A DNA stretch of 64,000 bases from JAGOEX01 sp964630905 (lineage in GTDB: Bacteria > UBP6 > UBA1177). Below the pieces are notes generated by a model, which had not been told where the DNA came from, made no database searches, and was given only the letters and a program-made list of their open reading frames with translations. This document shows, one piece after another, positions 1 through 8,134 of the stretch (the first letter of the stretch is position 1; each line of letters begins with the position of its first letter). A program made the translations under genes and the position numbers. Where the stretch lies: assembly GCA_964630905.1 (NCBI GenBank), contig CAZVWR010000001.1, positions 142,288 through 206,287 on the forward strand, in the 5' to 3' direction.

Positions 1-299
1 TAGACAGGAATAACTATTGAAACCAACCTTTTTTTCATTTCACAGACCTATTAAAAAACTTCTTTTGAAATATAATAAAGCACTGAAAGATAGTCAAATT
101 ATTTAATTATTATAGCGACCTGTTCTCTTTAGAGAATTCTGTTTACAATTAACCTTTTTTGTGTTAATATAAAAAATATGTTCATTTAATTATTGAAGAA
201 TGAGCTTTCGTTTTAGCATAAACAGATTTTTTGACGGGCAATTAAATATTGTGAAAATATTTTTGTAATATTGTTTCCCATTATAAAAGGAGTAAGACG
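1..299. other. AT-rich leader upstream of the TetR gene
   Basis: No supported gene lies here. A possible sigma70-type promoter on the + strand is TTTACA (142-147), a 17-base spacer and TAATAT (165-170), about 130 bases before the TetR start. A clear AAAGGAG ribosome site is at 286-292. The rest is low-complexity AT-rich sequence. Confidence 0.4.
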
Positions 300-833
300 A
301 TGAAAGACAGTATCAGAAAAAGAATTGTAGAAAAAGCAAGAGATCTTCTTTTCACTAAAACAGAAGAAGAGATCACAATGAACCTTATTGCCAACGAGCT
401 GAGCATTACAGCTCCGACACTTTACCATTATTTCAAAGGGAAGGATGAACTTCTGGGTGCAGCTAACCAGCTCATAACAGAAGAGATTTCAGCTCACCTC
501 AGCATTAAGTTCCCCCCTTCAATTCCTTCTGAAATGCGCATCATAACAGCTACAAGCCTGATTGCAGAGTATTTTGTAAAAACAGGGCTTCCTGTTTCCT
601 ATCTCGTTGAAGATCCGAAAGACAGACCGATCGTTCTCAAGGAGTTCAGAAAGAAATTCACTGAAATGTTCAGCAACTACCTTAAAACAAAAAAACCGGG
701 ATCAAAAGTCGGTGCGGAACAGACAACAATGCGCTATCTTTCAATCCTTCAGGCTGATCTTGCATATCTCAGAAACAGTAAAAAGGAAATTTCCGAAGAT
801 TTCGCAGAAAAAGTTTTTTCAGTTCTTTTCTAA
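300..833 (+). CDS. TetR/AcrR-family transcriptional regulator
   Basis: Predicted dimeric DNA-binding repressor of 177 aa. The N-terminal ~50 residues form a TetR-type helix-turn-helix: a helix (RKRIVEKARDLLF), then TMNLIANELSITAPTLYHYFKGKDEL, where the tyrosine-rich recognition segment LYHYF-KGKDEL is the family hallmark. The remaining ~120 residues are an unconserved helical ligand/dimerisation domain, so the inducer cannot be read. The start follows AAAGGAG by seven bases. No efflux pump or enzyme is adjacent; the next gene (PilZ) begins about 100 bases later, so the target operon is unknown. A TetR regulator next to PilZ-nadB could be incidental. Confidence 0.88.
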   Translation: MKDSIRKRIVEKARDLLFTKTEEEITMNLIANELSITAPTLYHYFKGKDELLGAANQLITEEISAHLSIKFPPSIPSEMRIITATSLIAEYFVKTGLPVSYLVEDPKDRPIVLKEFRKKFTEMFSNYLKTKKPGSKVGAEQTTMRYLSILQADLAYLRNSKKEISEDFAEKVFSVLF

Positions 834-867
834 AAACGCTATAATTCACCCCCATCTAAACTCATAA

Positions 868-890
868 AATTGGACTTTCCATTTCCAATT
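868..890. terminator. Possible hairpin after the TetR gene
   Basis: AATTGGA (868-874) and TCCAATT (884-890) form a 7-bp stem with a 9-base loop, followed by an AT-rich run rather than a clean U-tract. It lies between the TetR stop and the PilZ ribosome site, so it is a weak terminator candidate. Confidence 0.3.
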
Positions 891-933
891 AATTATATTT
901 CTGTGTAATTTTGAACTTTTCGGAGGTAATTAA

Positions 934-1362
934 ATGGACAACAGGAGAAAAAAAGAAGACCGTAGAGATGATATTCAATTCAAACTGCCCAAGGATGAAA
1001 GGGGTAAATCTGACAGAAGAGGGAGAGAAAGAAGAACAAAGGAAAGAATCCCTGTCAAGATGTGGATAAGGAATATTGACGGAAATGCGAACTATTTCCA
1101 GCAGACTGGCAATCTGAGTGTAAGCGGAATGTATATTATGTCTCCGAATCCATATCCTGAAAACACTACTATCGAAGTTGAATTTCAGGTTCCCGGAACA
1201 GATCATATCGTCAGATGCCATGCCCAGGTTCTGAAATGTAATCCTGACGGCCAATTCATGGGGCTGAGCGTTAAATTTGTCAATATGGCTGAAAAAGACA
1301 GGCAGATCGTAGGAAAGGCGGTTGATGAACTTATAAGCGAATTCTGGTATATTATGGAGTGA
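934..1362 (+). CDS. PilZ-domain protein (probable cyclic di-GMP receptor)
   Basis: 142-aa cytoplasmic protein. The first ~40 residues are a strongly basic, Arg/Lys/Asp-rich tail, followed by a PilZ fold. The two c-di-GMP-binding elements are visible: an RxxxR-type arginine motif (RRTKER, about residue 45) and the [D/N]xSxxG motif as NLSVSG (about residue 68). PilZ proteins change conformation on binding c-di-GMP and act on motility, polysaccharide or secretion partners; the partner here is unknown. GGAGG at 922-926 fixes the start. The stop is separated from the nadB start by one base, so the two genes are almost certainly co-transcribed, an unusual pairing. Confidence 0.87.
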   Translation: MDNRRKKEDRRDDIQFKLPKDERGKSDRRGRERRTKERIPVKMWIRNIDGNANYFQQTGNLSVSGMYIMSPNPYPENTTIEVEFQVPGTDHIVRCHAQVLKCNPDGQFMGLSVKFVNMAEKDRQIVGKAVDELISEFWYIME

Positions 1363-1363
1363 C

Positions 1364-2962
1364 ATGGACCGTATTTACACCGATGTTCTGATTATCGGAA
1401 GCGGTCTTTCCGGTCTTTCAACAGCGTTAAGTCTTGCTGAAAAGAATGCGAAAGTGCTGATAGTCACAAAAGAATCAATAGACATATCAAACAGCGCAAA
1501 TGCTCAGGGCGGTATTGCAAGTGTTGTCGATTTCGGTCACGATTCATTTGAAAAACATATTTCAGATACTATTTCGGCTGGAGCAGGGCTCAACAAGGAA
1601 GATGTTGTCCGTTTTTTTGTTCATAACGGTCCTGATGCCATAAATTATTTCAAAGATCTCGGCTGTATTTTTACTGAGAATGAACAGGGAACACTTGATC
1701 TTGGGAAAGAAGGCGGACACACAGAAAGAAGGGTTGTCCATGCCGGCGACATGACAGGAATGGAACTTATCAGAACGATCAAAAAAGGTGTCCTTAACCA
1801 TCCTGAAATAACTGTGCTCGAAAATCATACAGCTGTTGACCTGATCACAACTTCCAAGTTCATGCTTTCAGATCACAACAGGATTATAGGTGCCTATGTT
1901 CTGAACGATAAAGAAAATGTTGTTACTGTAATTGCAAAAGCAGTGCTCCTTGCAACGGGCGGTTGCGGAAAAGTATATCTCTACACATCAAACCCTGATG
2001 TGACAACAGGTGACGGGGTGGCGATCGGTTTCAGAGCAGGAGTTTCCGCTGTGAACATGGAGATGATACAGTTCCATCCGACTATTCTGTATCACGAGAA
2101 AGTGACTTCAATGCTTATTTCCGAAGCTTTGCGCGGAGAAGGCGGTGTCCTTGTCGATAAACGGGGACATTCTTTCATGGAAAAGCATCATTCTCTTAAA
2201 TCTCTTGCTCCCAGGGACATAGTTGCAAGGGCAATAGATTTTGAAATGAAAAAGAGCGGTGACGACTGCGTTTTTCTGGATATGACAAAACTTGACGGAA
2301 ATTTTTTAAGGAAAAGATTCCCCAACATTTTCCGTGTCTGCCTTGATGCAGGAATAGATATGAGAACTCAACCCATTCCTGTTGTCCCTGCGGCTCACTA
2401 CATGTGCGGCGGACTTAAAAGCGATGTTTCAGGCAAAACCGCCATTCCCGGCCTTTTTATAAGCGGTGAGGTCGCTCACACAGGCCTTCACGGAGCCAAC
2501 AGACTTGCATCGAATTCTCTTCTTGAGGCGGCGGTCATGGCTCATGCGGCGGGAAAAGAGATCCTGCAATACCTTGGATCATCGACAAAGATCGTTCAGG
2601 AACCGCCTGACTGGAACGATGAATCGGCAGGAAGTACCGATGAAAAGATTGTGATAAAACAGAACTGGGATGAGATAAGAAGGTTCATGTGGAACTATGT
2701 CGGAATCGTCAGAAGCGATAAAAGACTTGAGCGGGCACTCAAAAGGCTTGAACTTATTAAACATGAGATCAATGAATACTACTGGAATTTCAAGATAACA
2801 AGAGATCTTCTTGAGCTCAGGAACATCACACTTGTAGCCGAGATCATCATAAAAAGTGCAATGAAACGGAAGGAAAGCAGAGGTCTCCACTTCAACATCG
2901 ACTATCCTGAAACAAGGAATGAAGCAATCGACACAGAAATATTCTCCGAAGAAATATTATAG
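1364..2962 (+). CDS. nadB: L-aspartate oxidase
   Basis: FAD enzyme (532 aa) that oxidises L-aspartate to iminoaspartate, the first step of de novo NAD synthesis; iminoaspartate then goes to quinolinate synthase NadA (not in this window). The N-terminal dinucleotide-binding motif GSGLSGLS, the flavoprotein segment HTERRVVHAGDMTG, the active-site region EALRGEGG, the arginine-containing SLAPRDIVARA, and GLHGANRLASNSLLEA identify NadB within the succinate dehydrogenase/fumarate reductase flavoprotein family. The NadB-like C-terminal helical domain and the lack of an adjacent Fe-S subunit argue against SdhA/FrdA. Length is normal. It starts one base after the PilZ stop. In anaerobes NadB can use fumarate instead of oxygen as acceptor. 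Confidence 0.95.
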   Translation: MDRIYTDVLIIGSGLSGLSTALSLAEKNAKVLIVTKESIDISNSANAQGGIASVVDFGHDSFEKHISDTISAGAGLNKEDVVRFFVHNGPDAINYFKDLGCIFTENEQGTLDLGKEGGHTERRVVHAGDMTGMELIRTIKKGVLNHPEITVLENHTAVDLITTSKFMLSDHNRIIGAYVLNDKENVVTVIAKAVLLATGGCGKVYLYTSNPDVTTGDGVAIGFRAGVSAVNMEMIQFHPTILYHEKVTSMLISEALRGEGGVLVDKRGHSFMEKHHSLKSLAPRDIVARAIDFEMKKSGDDCVFLDMTKLDGNFLRKRFPNIFRVCLDAGIDMRTQPIPVVPAAHYMCGGLKSDVSGKTAIPGLFISGEVAHTGLHGANRLASNSLLEAAVMAHAAGKEILQYLGSSTKIVQEPPDWNDESAGSTDEKIVIKQNWDEIRRFMWNYVGIVRSDKRLERALKRLELIKHEINEYYWNFKITRDLLELRNITLVAEIIIKSAMKRKESRGLHFNIDYPETRNEAIDTEIFSEEIL

Positions 2963-2977
2963 TTAACTGGAGCATCA

Positions 2978-5008
2978 ATGAATACGGAACAATTGAAAAA
3001 ACTGGAAGCAACCCTCTGGCAGGTGGCAGATAATCTGCGCGCCAATTCTGACTTGAAATCATCAGAATATTCGACACCGGTTCTCGGATTGATTTTTCTG
3101 AAATTTGCTGACAACAAATACAGTTTAGCGGAAAAAGAGATCAATTCTGAGTTTGAAAAGCATAAGGGAACTAGAACTGAGATGACAATTGATAAGATTG
3201 CCATAAAAAATTGCGGTTTTTACCTTCCACCGGAAGCAAGATATGATTATCTTCTTAATCTGCCTGAAAAAGAAGATATTGCAAAAGCTATAAAAAAAGC
3301 AATGCAGCTTATTGAAGAGCATAAGCCGGAGCTTAAAGATACTTTGCCTCAGGATGAATATTTCCGTCTGGTTCGCAAGCCGGAATACAGAGGTCTTCCT
3401 AAACAACTGCTTAAAAACTTTGCAGATATTCCAAGAACTGCATCAGGAGATATGTTCGGTCAGATTTATGAATATTTTCTTGGCAAATTTGCAATGGCGG
3501 AAGGTCAGGGCGGTGGTGAGTTTTTCACTCCGAGGTCTGTTGTCAGGTTAATGGTTCAGATAATTGAGCCGCACAAAGGAACTGTTTTTGATCCGGCATG
3601 CGGGTCTGGCGGTATGTTTGTTCAATCTGCTCAATTTATTGATGATCGCAAAAATTCCAAAGAAGACACAAGCCTTTATGTATACGGCTCAGAAAAGACA
3701 CTTGAAACTGTCAAGCTTGCCAAGATGAACATTGCTGTGAACGGGCTTCGTGGCGAAATTAAGCAGGCAAACACATATTATGAAGATGTTCACGAAAGTT
3801 TTGGAAAATTTGACTATGTTCTTGCAAATCCGCCGTTTAATGTTGACGATGTGAATCTTGCGAAAGTTGAGAGTGATAAAAGATTTAATACTTATGGAAT
3901 TCCACGCAATAAATCTGATGCGAAATCGAAGGATAAAGGAGCGGTGACAGTTCCGAATGCTAACTATTTATGGATCAATCTATTTGCAACTTCACTGAAG
4001 CCAAAAGGCAGAGCTGCACTGGTAATGGCAAACTCGGCATCAGACGCAAGACACAGTGAAGCGGAAATCAGGAAAAATCTGATTGAAAAGAATCTTATTT
4101 ACGGAATGCTGACACTTCCTTCAAATATGTTTTATACGGTCACACTTCCTGCAACTCTCTGGTTTTTCGATAAAAACAAGCAGGATGAGAAGATTCTTTT
4201 TATTGATTCCAGAAATATATTTACTCAAATTGACAGGGCGCATCGCGAATTTTCAGAAGAGCACATTCAAAATATTGCAGTTATCAGTCGTCTTCACAAA
4301 GAAAACCGGCAGGCGTTTACTGATTTGATTCACAGCTATTATGAAAATGGTTTTAAACGGTTGAACGATCATCGTCCAAGGCTGGTGGAAGTGTCTGAAA
4401 AAGTTGTCGCTTTTTTAAAAGAAAATAACGGAAACAGCGCTCCTGATTTTGAGCCGGTTCTTAAAGATGCCGACAAGTTATTAAAAGCTTTTGTTGAGTA
4501 TAAAAACTCTGTTGATTTGAAAAATGTGGAAAAATCAAATTGCACACAGAGAAAACTGGCTGAAACTATTGCTCCTTTCTTTACATCACTTAAAGAAATG
4601 CTTAAAGAAGTGGATAAAAAAGTCAGACATATCGAAAAAGAGATGAACCGGAATAAAGATCTAAAACTTATAAAAACGGAACTTGAAAATCTGCATAAAG
4701 AAGCAAACGATTCCGAGTATTTTTTCGGTCACATCGCGTGGCTGCAGGAAAGGTTCCCTGAAGCGAAATATGAAGATGTCACAGGTCTTTGCAAACTTGC
4801 AACAATAGATGAAGTGAAAGAACAGGAATATTCACTCAATCCCGGCAGATATGTAGGCGTAGTTATCGAAGAAGATGGGAAAACTGAGGAAGAATTTGTT
4901 GAAGAAATGCTTCTCTTGAATGCCGAACTTGAAAAACTGAATGAGGAAGCGCACGAACTGGAAGCAGTTATCAGCAGAAACATCAAGCTGATCGCGGGGG
5001 AAGAATGA
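2978..5008 (+). CDS. hsdM: Type I restriction-modification system methyltransferase subunit HsdM
   Basis: N6-adenine DNA methyltransferase (676 aa) of a type I R-M complex; two HsdM and one HsdS form the methylase and two HsdR are added for restriction. The N-terminal helical HsdM_N domain (EQLKKLEATLWQVADNLR..., residues 1-150) precedes a Rossmann methylase with the SAM-binding motif FDPACGSGGM (about 204-213) and the catalytic NPPF motif (about 284-287). The C-terminus is an unusually long Lys/Glu-rich coiled-coil extension (about 480-676) longer than in compact HsdM proteins. It begins the R-M operon 15 bases after nadB and overlaps the next gene by four bases (ATGA). Confidence 0.94.
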   Translation: MNTEQLKKLEATLWQVADNLRANSDLKSSEYSTPVLGLIFLKFADNKYSLAEKEINSEFEKHKGTRTEMTIDKIAIKNCGFYLPPEARYDYLLNLPEKEDIAKAIKKAMQLIEEHKPELKDTLPQDEYFRLVRKPEYRGLPKQLLKNFADIPRTASGDMFGQIYEYFLGKFAMAEGQGGGEFFTPRSVVRLMVQIIEPHKGTVFDPACGSGGMFVQSAQFIDDRKNSKEDTSLYVYGSEKTLETVKLAKMNIAVNGLRGEIKQANTYYEDVHESFGKFDYVLANPPFNVDDVNLAKVESDKRFNTYGIPRNKSDAKSKDKGAVTVPNANYLWINLFATSLKPKGRAALVMANSASDARHSEAEIRKNLIEKNLIYGMLTLPSNMFYTVTLPATLWFFDKNKQDEKILFIDSRNIFTQIDRAHREFSEEHIQNIAVISRLHKENRQAFTDLIHSYYENGFKRLNDHRPRLVEVSEKVVAFLKENNGNSAPDFEPVLKDADKLLKAFVEYKNSVDLKNVEKSNCTQRKLAETIAPFFTSLKEMLKEVDKKVRHIEKEMNRNKDLKLIKTELENLHKEANDSEYFFGHIAWLQERFPEAKYEDVTGLCKLATIDEVKEQEYSLNPGRYVGVVIEEDGKTEEEFVEEMLLLNAELEKLNEEAHELEAVISRNIKLIAGEE

Positions 5009-5610
5009 AGAAAAAACCAACAATAATGGTGTCGTCAACAGTTTATGGCATTGAAGAACTGCTTGAGAGAATATATGTGCTTTTAAATTCTTCAGGTTAT
5101 GAAGTGTGGATGTCTCACAAAGGAACAGTTCCGGTATCATCAAAAAAGACAGCTTTTGAAAATTGCATGGATGCCGTTGAAAAATGTGATCTTTTCCTTG
5201 GAATTATTACACCTTTTTATGGAAGCGGAATAGACCAAACTGAAAATCTTTCAATTACTCACATGGAGCTTCAAAAAGCATTAGAGCTTAACAAATTGCG
5301 CTGGCTTTTGTCACATGATCATGTTGTTTTTGCCCGTTCGTTGCTTGGAAATCTTGGATATAAAACCAAAGAAGAAAGAAAAAAGCTGAATCTTGAAAAA
5401 AGTCCGATGTTTGGAGATCTGCGGGTTATTGATATGTACGAAGAAGCTGTTCTTTCTCAAAGACCACTTCGGGATAGACAAGGAAACTGGGTTCAGAAAT
5501 TTGATAAAGATGAAGAAGCTTTGCTTTTTACGACGGCTCAATTTTCCCGTTTTCAGGAAGCTGAATCATTCATTAAAGAAAATATTTCAAATCACGGAGG
5601 CAGAAAATGA
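5005..5610 (+). CDS. DUF4062-domain protein embedded in the type I R-M operon
   Basis: 201 aa. The N-terminus (TIMVSSTVYGIEELLER, then DLFLGIITPFYGSG near residue 70) matches the DUF4062 pattern: a beta-strand ending in SST, an arginine-terminated helix, and a later GxxxxxYGS strand. DUF4062 occurs alone or at the N-terminus of predicted NTPase/defence proteins; its biochemical role is not established, though the fold resembles nucleoside-processing/TIR-like alpha/beta domains (family knowledge, not shown here). It overlaps hsdM and the following gene by ATGA at both ends, so translation is coupled and the protein is probably made with the R-M subunits. No membrane segment or signal peptide. 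Confidence 0.78.
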   Translation: MKKKPTIMVSSTVYGIEELLERIYVLLNSSGYEVWMSHKGTVPVSSKKTAFENCMDAVEKCDLFLGIITPFYGSGIDQTENLSITHMELQKALELNKLRWLLSHDHVVFARSLLGNLGYKTKEERKKLNLEKSPMFGDLRVIDMYEEAVLSQRPLRDRQGNWVQKFDKDEEALLFTTAQFSRFQEAESFIKENISNHGGRK

Positions 5611-7034
5611 AAATAGAAGCATTGAAAAAGCTCCTGTCTCTAGGTGAAAGCGAAAAAGTTGAGTTTAAAACAAATTATAATCCAAGGTTCGCAGGGATAG
5701 AGGTTTGTGCATTCCTCAATTCAAAAGGTGGTTATCTTGTTTGCGGTATTGATGATAGCGGTGCTGTTTCTGGAATAAATTTAAATGATGAAATAAGTGA
5801 AATCGAAATGAATCTTTCCAGTCAGATTTCACCGAAAGCTCCTGTTTTTTTTGAATTGCACGAAATTGAAGGAAAAACTATTCTTGTTATTGAAGTTCCT
5901 GCTGGAAAAGATGTTCCTTATTCTTTTATGGATGATATTTTTATAAGAGTTAAAGACAAAACAAAGAAAGCGGATATTGAGACGATTCGTGAAATGATTA
6001 TTCGCAGACAAAGCGAGCCTGAAAGATGGGAACGCAGGTTTTCAGATGCACAGATTGAATTAGATCTTGATTCTAACCATTTAGGGTCAGTTGCAAATGA
6101 AATCAGGAAATCAGGAAGATATAAAATAGAAGATAATAAAGAAAATCAGATTCTTGAATCACTTTCAGTTGCCAAATATGGCAGACTTACCAATGCAGGT
6201 GATGTGCTTTTTTGTAAAAACACAGCAAGAAGGTATCCGCAAGTCAGGGTAAAGGCGGCAAGTTTTACTACTGGCAAAGCAGATAAAACATTTAAAGATT
6301 TTAAATATTTTGAAGGTCCGCTTTTGCTCGTTCTGGAAGATGTGTATGCTTTTATTGTCCGCAACACACCTACAAAAGCTCATTTTTCAAAAGATTCCCT
6401 TCTACGGAAGGATGAGCCGCTTTATCCTGCTGAAGCGGTTAGAGAAGGGTTGGTGAATGCTTTTGCTCATCGTGATTATGCTGATTTCAGAGGAAGCCTT
6501 TCTGTTTTTATTTATCCAGACCGTCTTGAAATCTCGAATTCAGGTGAATTTCCCGAAGGTGTGACAGCCAAAAAACTAAACAAAGGTCACATTTCAGTTC
6601 TACGGAATCCTGATATTGCTCATGTACTTTATTTGCGTGGAATGATGGAAAAAACAGGGAGAGGCAGCGTTCTGATCCAGGAATTTTGCGAAAAAAGCGG
6701 GCTACCCAAACCTGTGTGGCGAAGTGAAAAAAACATTGGTGTCACTCTTATTTTAACGGCCCCACAAGTCACCCCACCAGTCACCCCACAAGTCACCCCA
6801 CAAGTCACCCCACCAGTCAAAGCGCTACTTAATTTGTTGCTTGAAAAAGGTGATATGAGTGCGAATGAAATCAGAAATGGATTGCAACTTAAAGACAGAA
6901 CACATGTCAGAGAACACTATATAAATCCTGCTCTTGAAGCACAATTTATAGAACCTACAATTCCCGACAAACCAACAAGCAGATTCCAGAAATACCACCT
7001 GACAGAAACCGGCAAAAAGGCGGCAAAGGAATGA
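5607..7034 (+). CDS. AlbA_2 (Schlafen-like) and HATPase_c_4 ATP-binding protein
   Basis: 475 aa. Residues ~1-120 are an AlbA_2 domain (ESEKVEFKTNYNP, then GGYLVCGIDDSGAVSGI), a putative nucleic-acid-binding or nuclease-like module. Residues ~250-350 are a GHKL-type ATPase region of the HATPase_c_4/RecG-associated kind (AVREGLVNAFAHRDY, then LEISNSGEFPEGV). A Thr-Pro-Gln/Pro-Val repeat linker follows (about 385-403), then a C-terminal winged helix (MSANEIRNGLQL). Such proteins are often annotated as transcriptional regulators or RecG-like, but there is no helicase motif here. ATGA overlaps with both neighbours lock it into the hsdM-hsdS transcript, implying an accessory or regulatory role in the R-M locus. 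Confidence 0.82.
   Translation: MKIEALKKLLSLGESEKVEFKTNYNPRFAGIEVCAFLNSKGGYLVCGIDDSGAVSGINLNDEISEIEMNLSSQISPKAPVFFELHEIEGKTILVIEVPAGKDVPYSFMDDIFIRVKDKTKKADIETIREMIIRRQSEPERWERRFSDAQIELDLDSNHLGSVANEIRKSGRYKIEDNKENQILESLSVAKYGRLTNAGDVLFCKNTARRYPQVRVKAASFTTGKADKTFKDFKYFEGPLLLVLEDVYAFIVRNTPTKAHFSKDSLLRKDEPLYPAEAVREGLVNAFAHRDYADFRGSLSVFIYPDRLEISNSGEFPEGVTAKKLNKGHISVLRNPDIAHVLYLRGMMEKTGRGSVLIQEFCEKSGLPKPVWRSEKNIGVTLILTAPQVTPPVTPQVTPQVTPPVKALLNLLLEKGDMSANEIRNGLQLKDRTHVREHYINPALEAQFIEPTIPDKPTSRFQKYHLTETGKKAAKE
6759..6818 (+). repeat. In-frame 12-base minisatellite encoding a (V-T-P-[QP]) linker
   Basis: About five tandem near-copies of a 12-base unit of the type cacaagtcaccc / caccagtcaccc encode repeated Val-Thr-Pro-Gln/Pro. 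Unit length is a multiple of three, so copy-number slippage would lengthen or shorten the linker without a frameshift. Confidence 0.85.
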
Positions 7035-8134
7035 AAGGGTGGGAAATAACTAACTTGAAATCAATTGTTGAATTTTTTAATGGTAAAGCAATAGGTGTTC
7101 GTGATAGTGGAAGATATAAAGTGTATGGTTCAAATGGCGTAATTGGTTTTTCTGAGAAATTTAAGTATTCAGACTCTTTAATTATTGGACGAGTTGGAGC
7201 GCATTGTGGATCAATATTTTATGAAAAACACGAATATTGGGCCACAGATAATACGATTATAGCAAAAGTTAAAGAAGGATATTATATAAAATACATATTT
7301 CATCTTTTGAACGCATTTCCACTAAATGATTTTGCTGGAGGCGCTGCACAACCACTTTTAAATCAGACAATTCTTGGAAAAATGGTTTTTAGAATTCCAC
7401 CGTTCCCGATTCAGCGGAAGATTGCGGCGATTCTTTCGGCGTATGATGATTTGATTGAAAACAACAACCGACGAATTGCAATTCTTGAAAAGATGGCTGA
7501 AGAACTATACCGCGAATGGTTTGTGCGGCTTCGCTTCCCCGGACACGAAAACACAAAAATTTTAAAAGGAGTCCCCGAAGGATGGGAAGTGAAAAAGTTA
7601 AGTGAAGTTATTGAACTCGCTTATGGCAAAGCATTAAAAGAAGAAAATCGCATTGAGGGAAAATATCCGGTTTTTGGGTCGAGTGGTATTATCGGGTTTC
7701 ATAATCAAGCTATGGTTAAAGGTCCTGGAATAATTGTTGGAAGAAAGGGTAATGTCGGTAGTATTGCTATGTCGGATGATGATTTTTTTCCTATAGATAC
7801 AGCATATTATGTTAAATCTAAGTTGCCGTTAGAGTATCTTTTTTATTTTTTAAGAGGTATGAACTTTATAAATAATGACGCTGCTGTTCCTGGATTAAAT
7901 AGAGAACAGGCTTATTCAAACAAATTTTATCATCCACCAACATTATTAATAGAAGAATATAGAAAAATTGTAAGAAATTTTCTGATCCAGAAGAATTCAT
8001 TCAAACAACAAAACAATCTTCTCACCACCACCCGTGACCGTCTTTTAACTCGTCTGATGTCAGGGAAGATTGATGTGGAGAATTTGGATATTGAGTTTCC
8101 GGCAAGTATGAAAGAAGAGGTGCCAGATGCCTAA
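7031..8134 (+). CDS. hsdS: Type I restriction-modification specificity subunit HsdS
   Basis: 367-aa DNA-recognition subunit. Two target-recognition domains alternate with conserved helical spacers. TRD1 starts GWEITNLKSIVEFFNGKA; the first spacer is PPFPIQRKIAAILSAYDDLIENNNRRIAILE (about 120-150). TRD2 starts GWEVKKLSEVIELAYGKA; the C-terminal spacer ends LTTTRDRLLTRLMSGKID. Both TRDs share the pattern YxVYGSNGVIGF / YPVFGSSGIIGF, showing an ancient duplication. Slightly shorter than typical (~400 aa) but both halves look intact. It overlaps the AlbA_2 gene by four bases and hsdR by eight. The recognition sequence cannot be read from the protein. Confidence 0.93.
   Translation: MKGWEITNLKSIVEFFNGKAIGVRDSGRYKVYGSNGVIGFSEKFKYSDSLIIGRVGAHCGSIFYEKHEYWATDNTIIAKVKEGYYIKYIFHLLNAFPLNDFAGGAAQPLLNQTILGKMVFRIPPFPIQRKIAAILSAYDDLIENNNRRIAILEKMAEELYREWFVRLRFPGHENTKILKGVPEGWEVKKLSEVIELAYGKALKEENRIEGKYPVFGSSGIIGFHNQAMVKGPGIIVGRKGNVGSIAMSDDDFFPIDTAYYVKSKLPLEYLFYFLRGMNFINNDAAVPGLNREQAYSNKFYHPPTLLIEEYRKIVRNFLIQKNSFKQQNNLLTTTRDRLLTRLMSGKIDVENLDIEFPASMKEEVPDA

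Noticed and set aside
5005..7034. DUF4062 and AlbA_2 genes as the remains of a separate inserted element
   Set aside because: No terminal repeats, integrase or codon-use change is visible, and the exact ATGA overlaps at all four junctions argue for a long-established operon.
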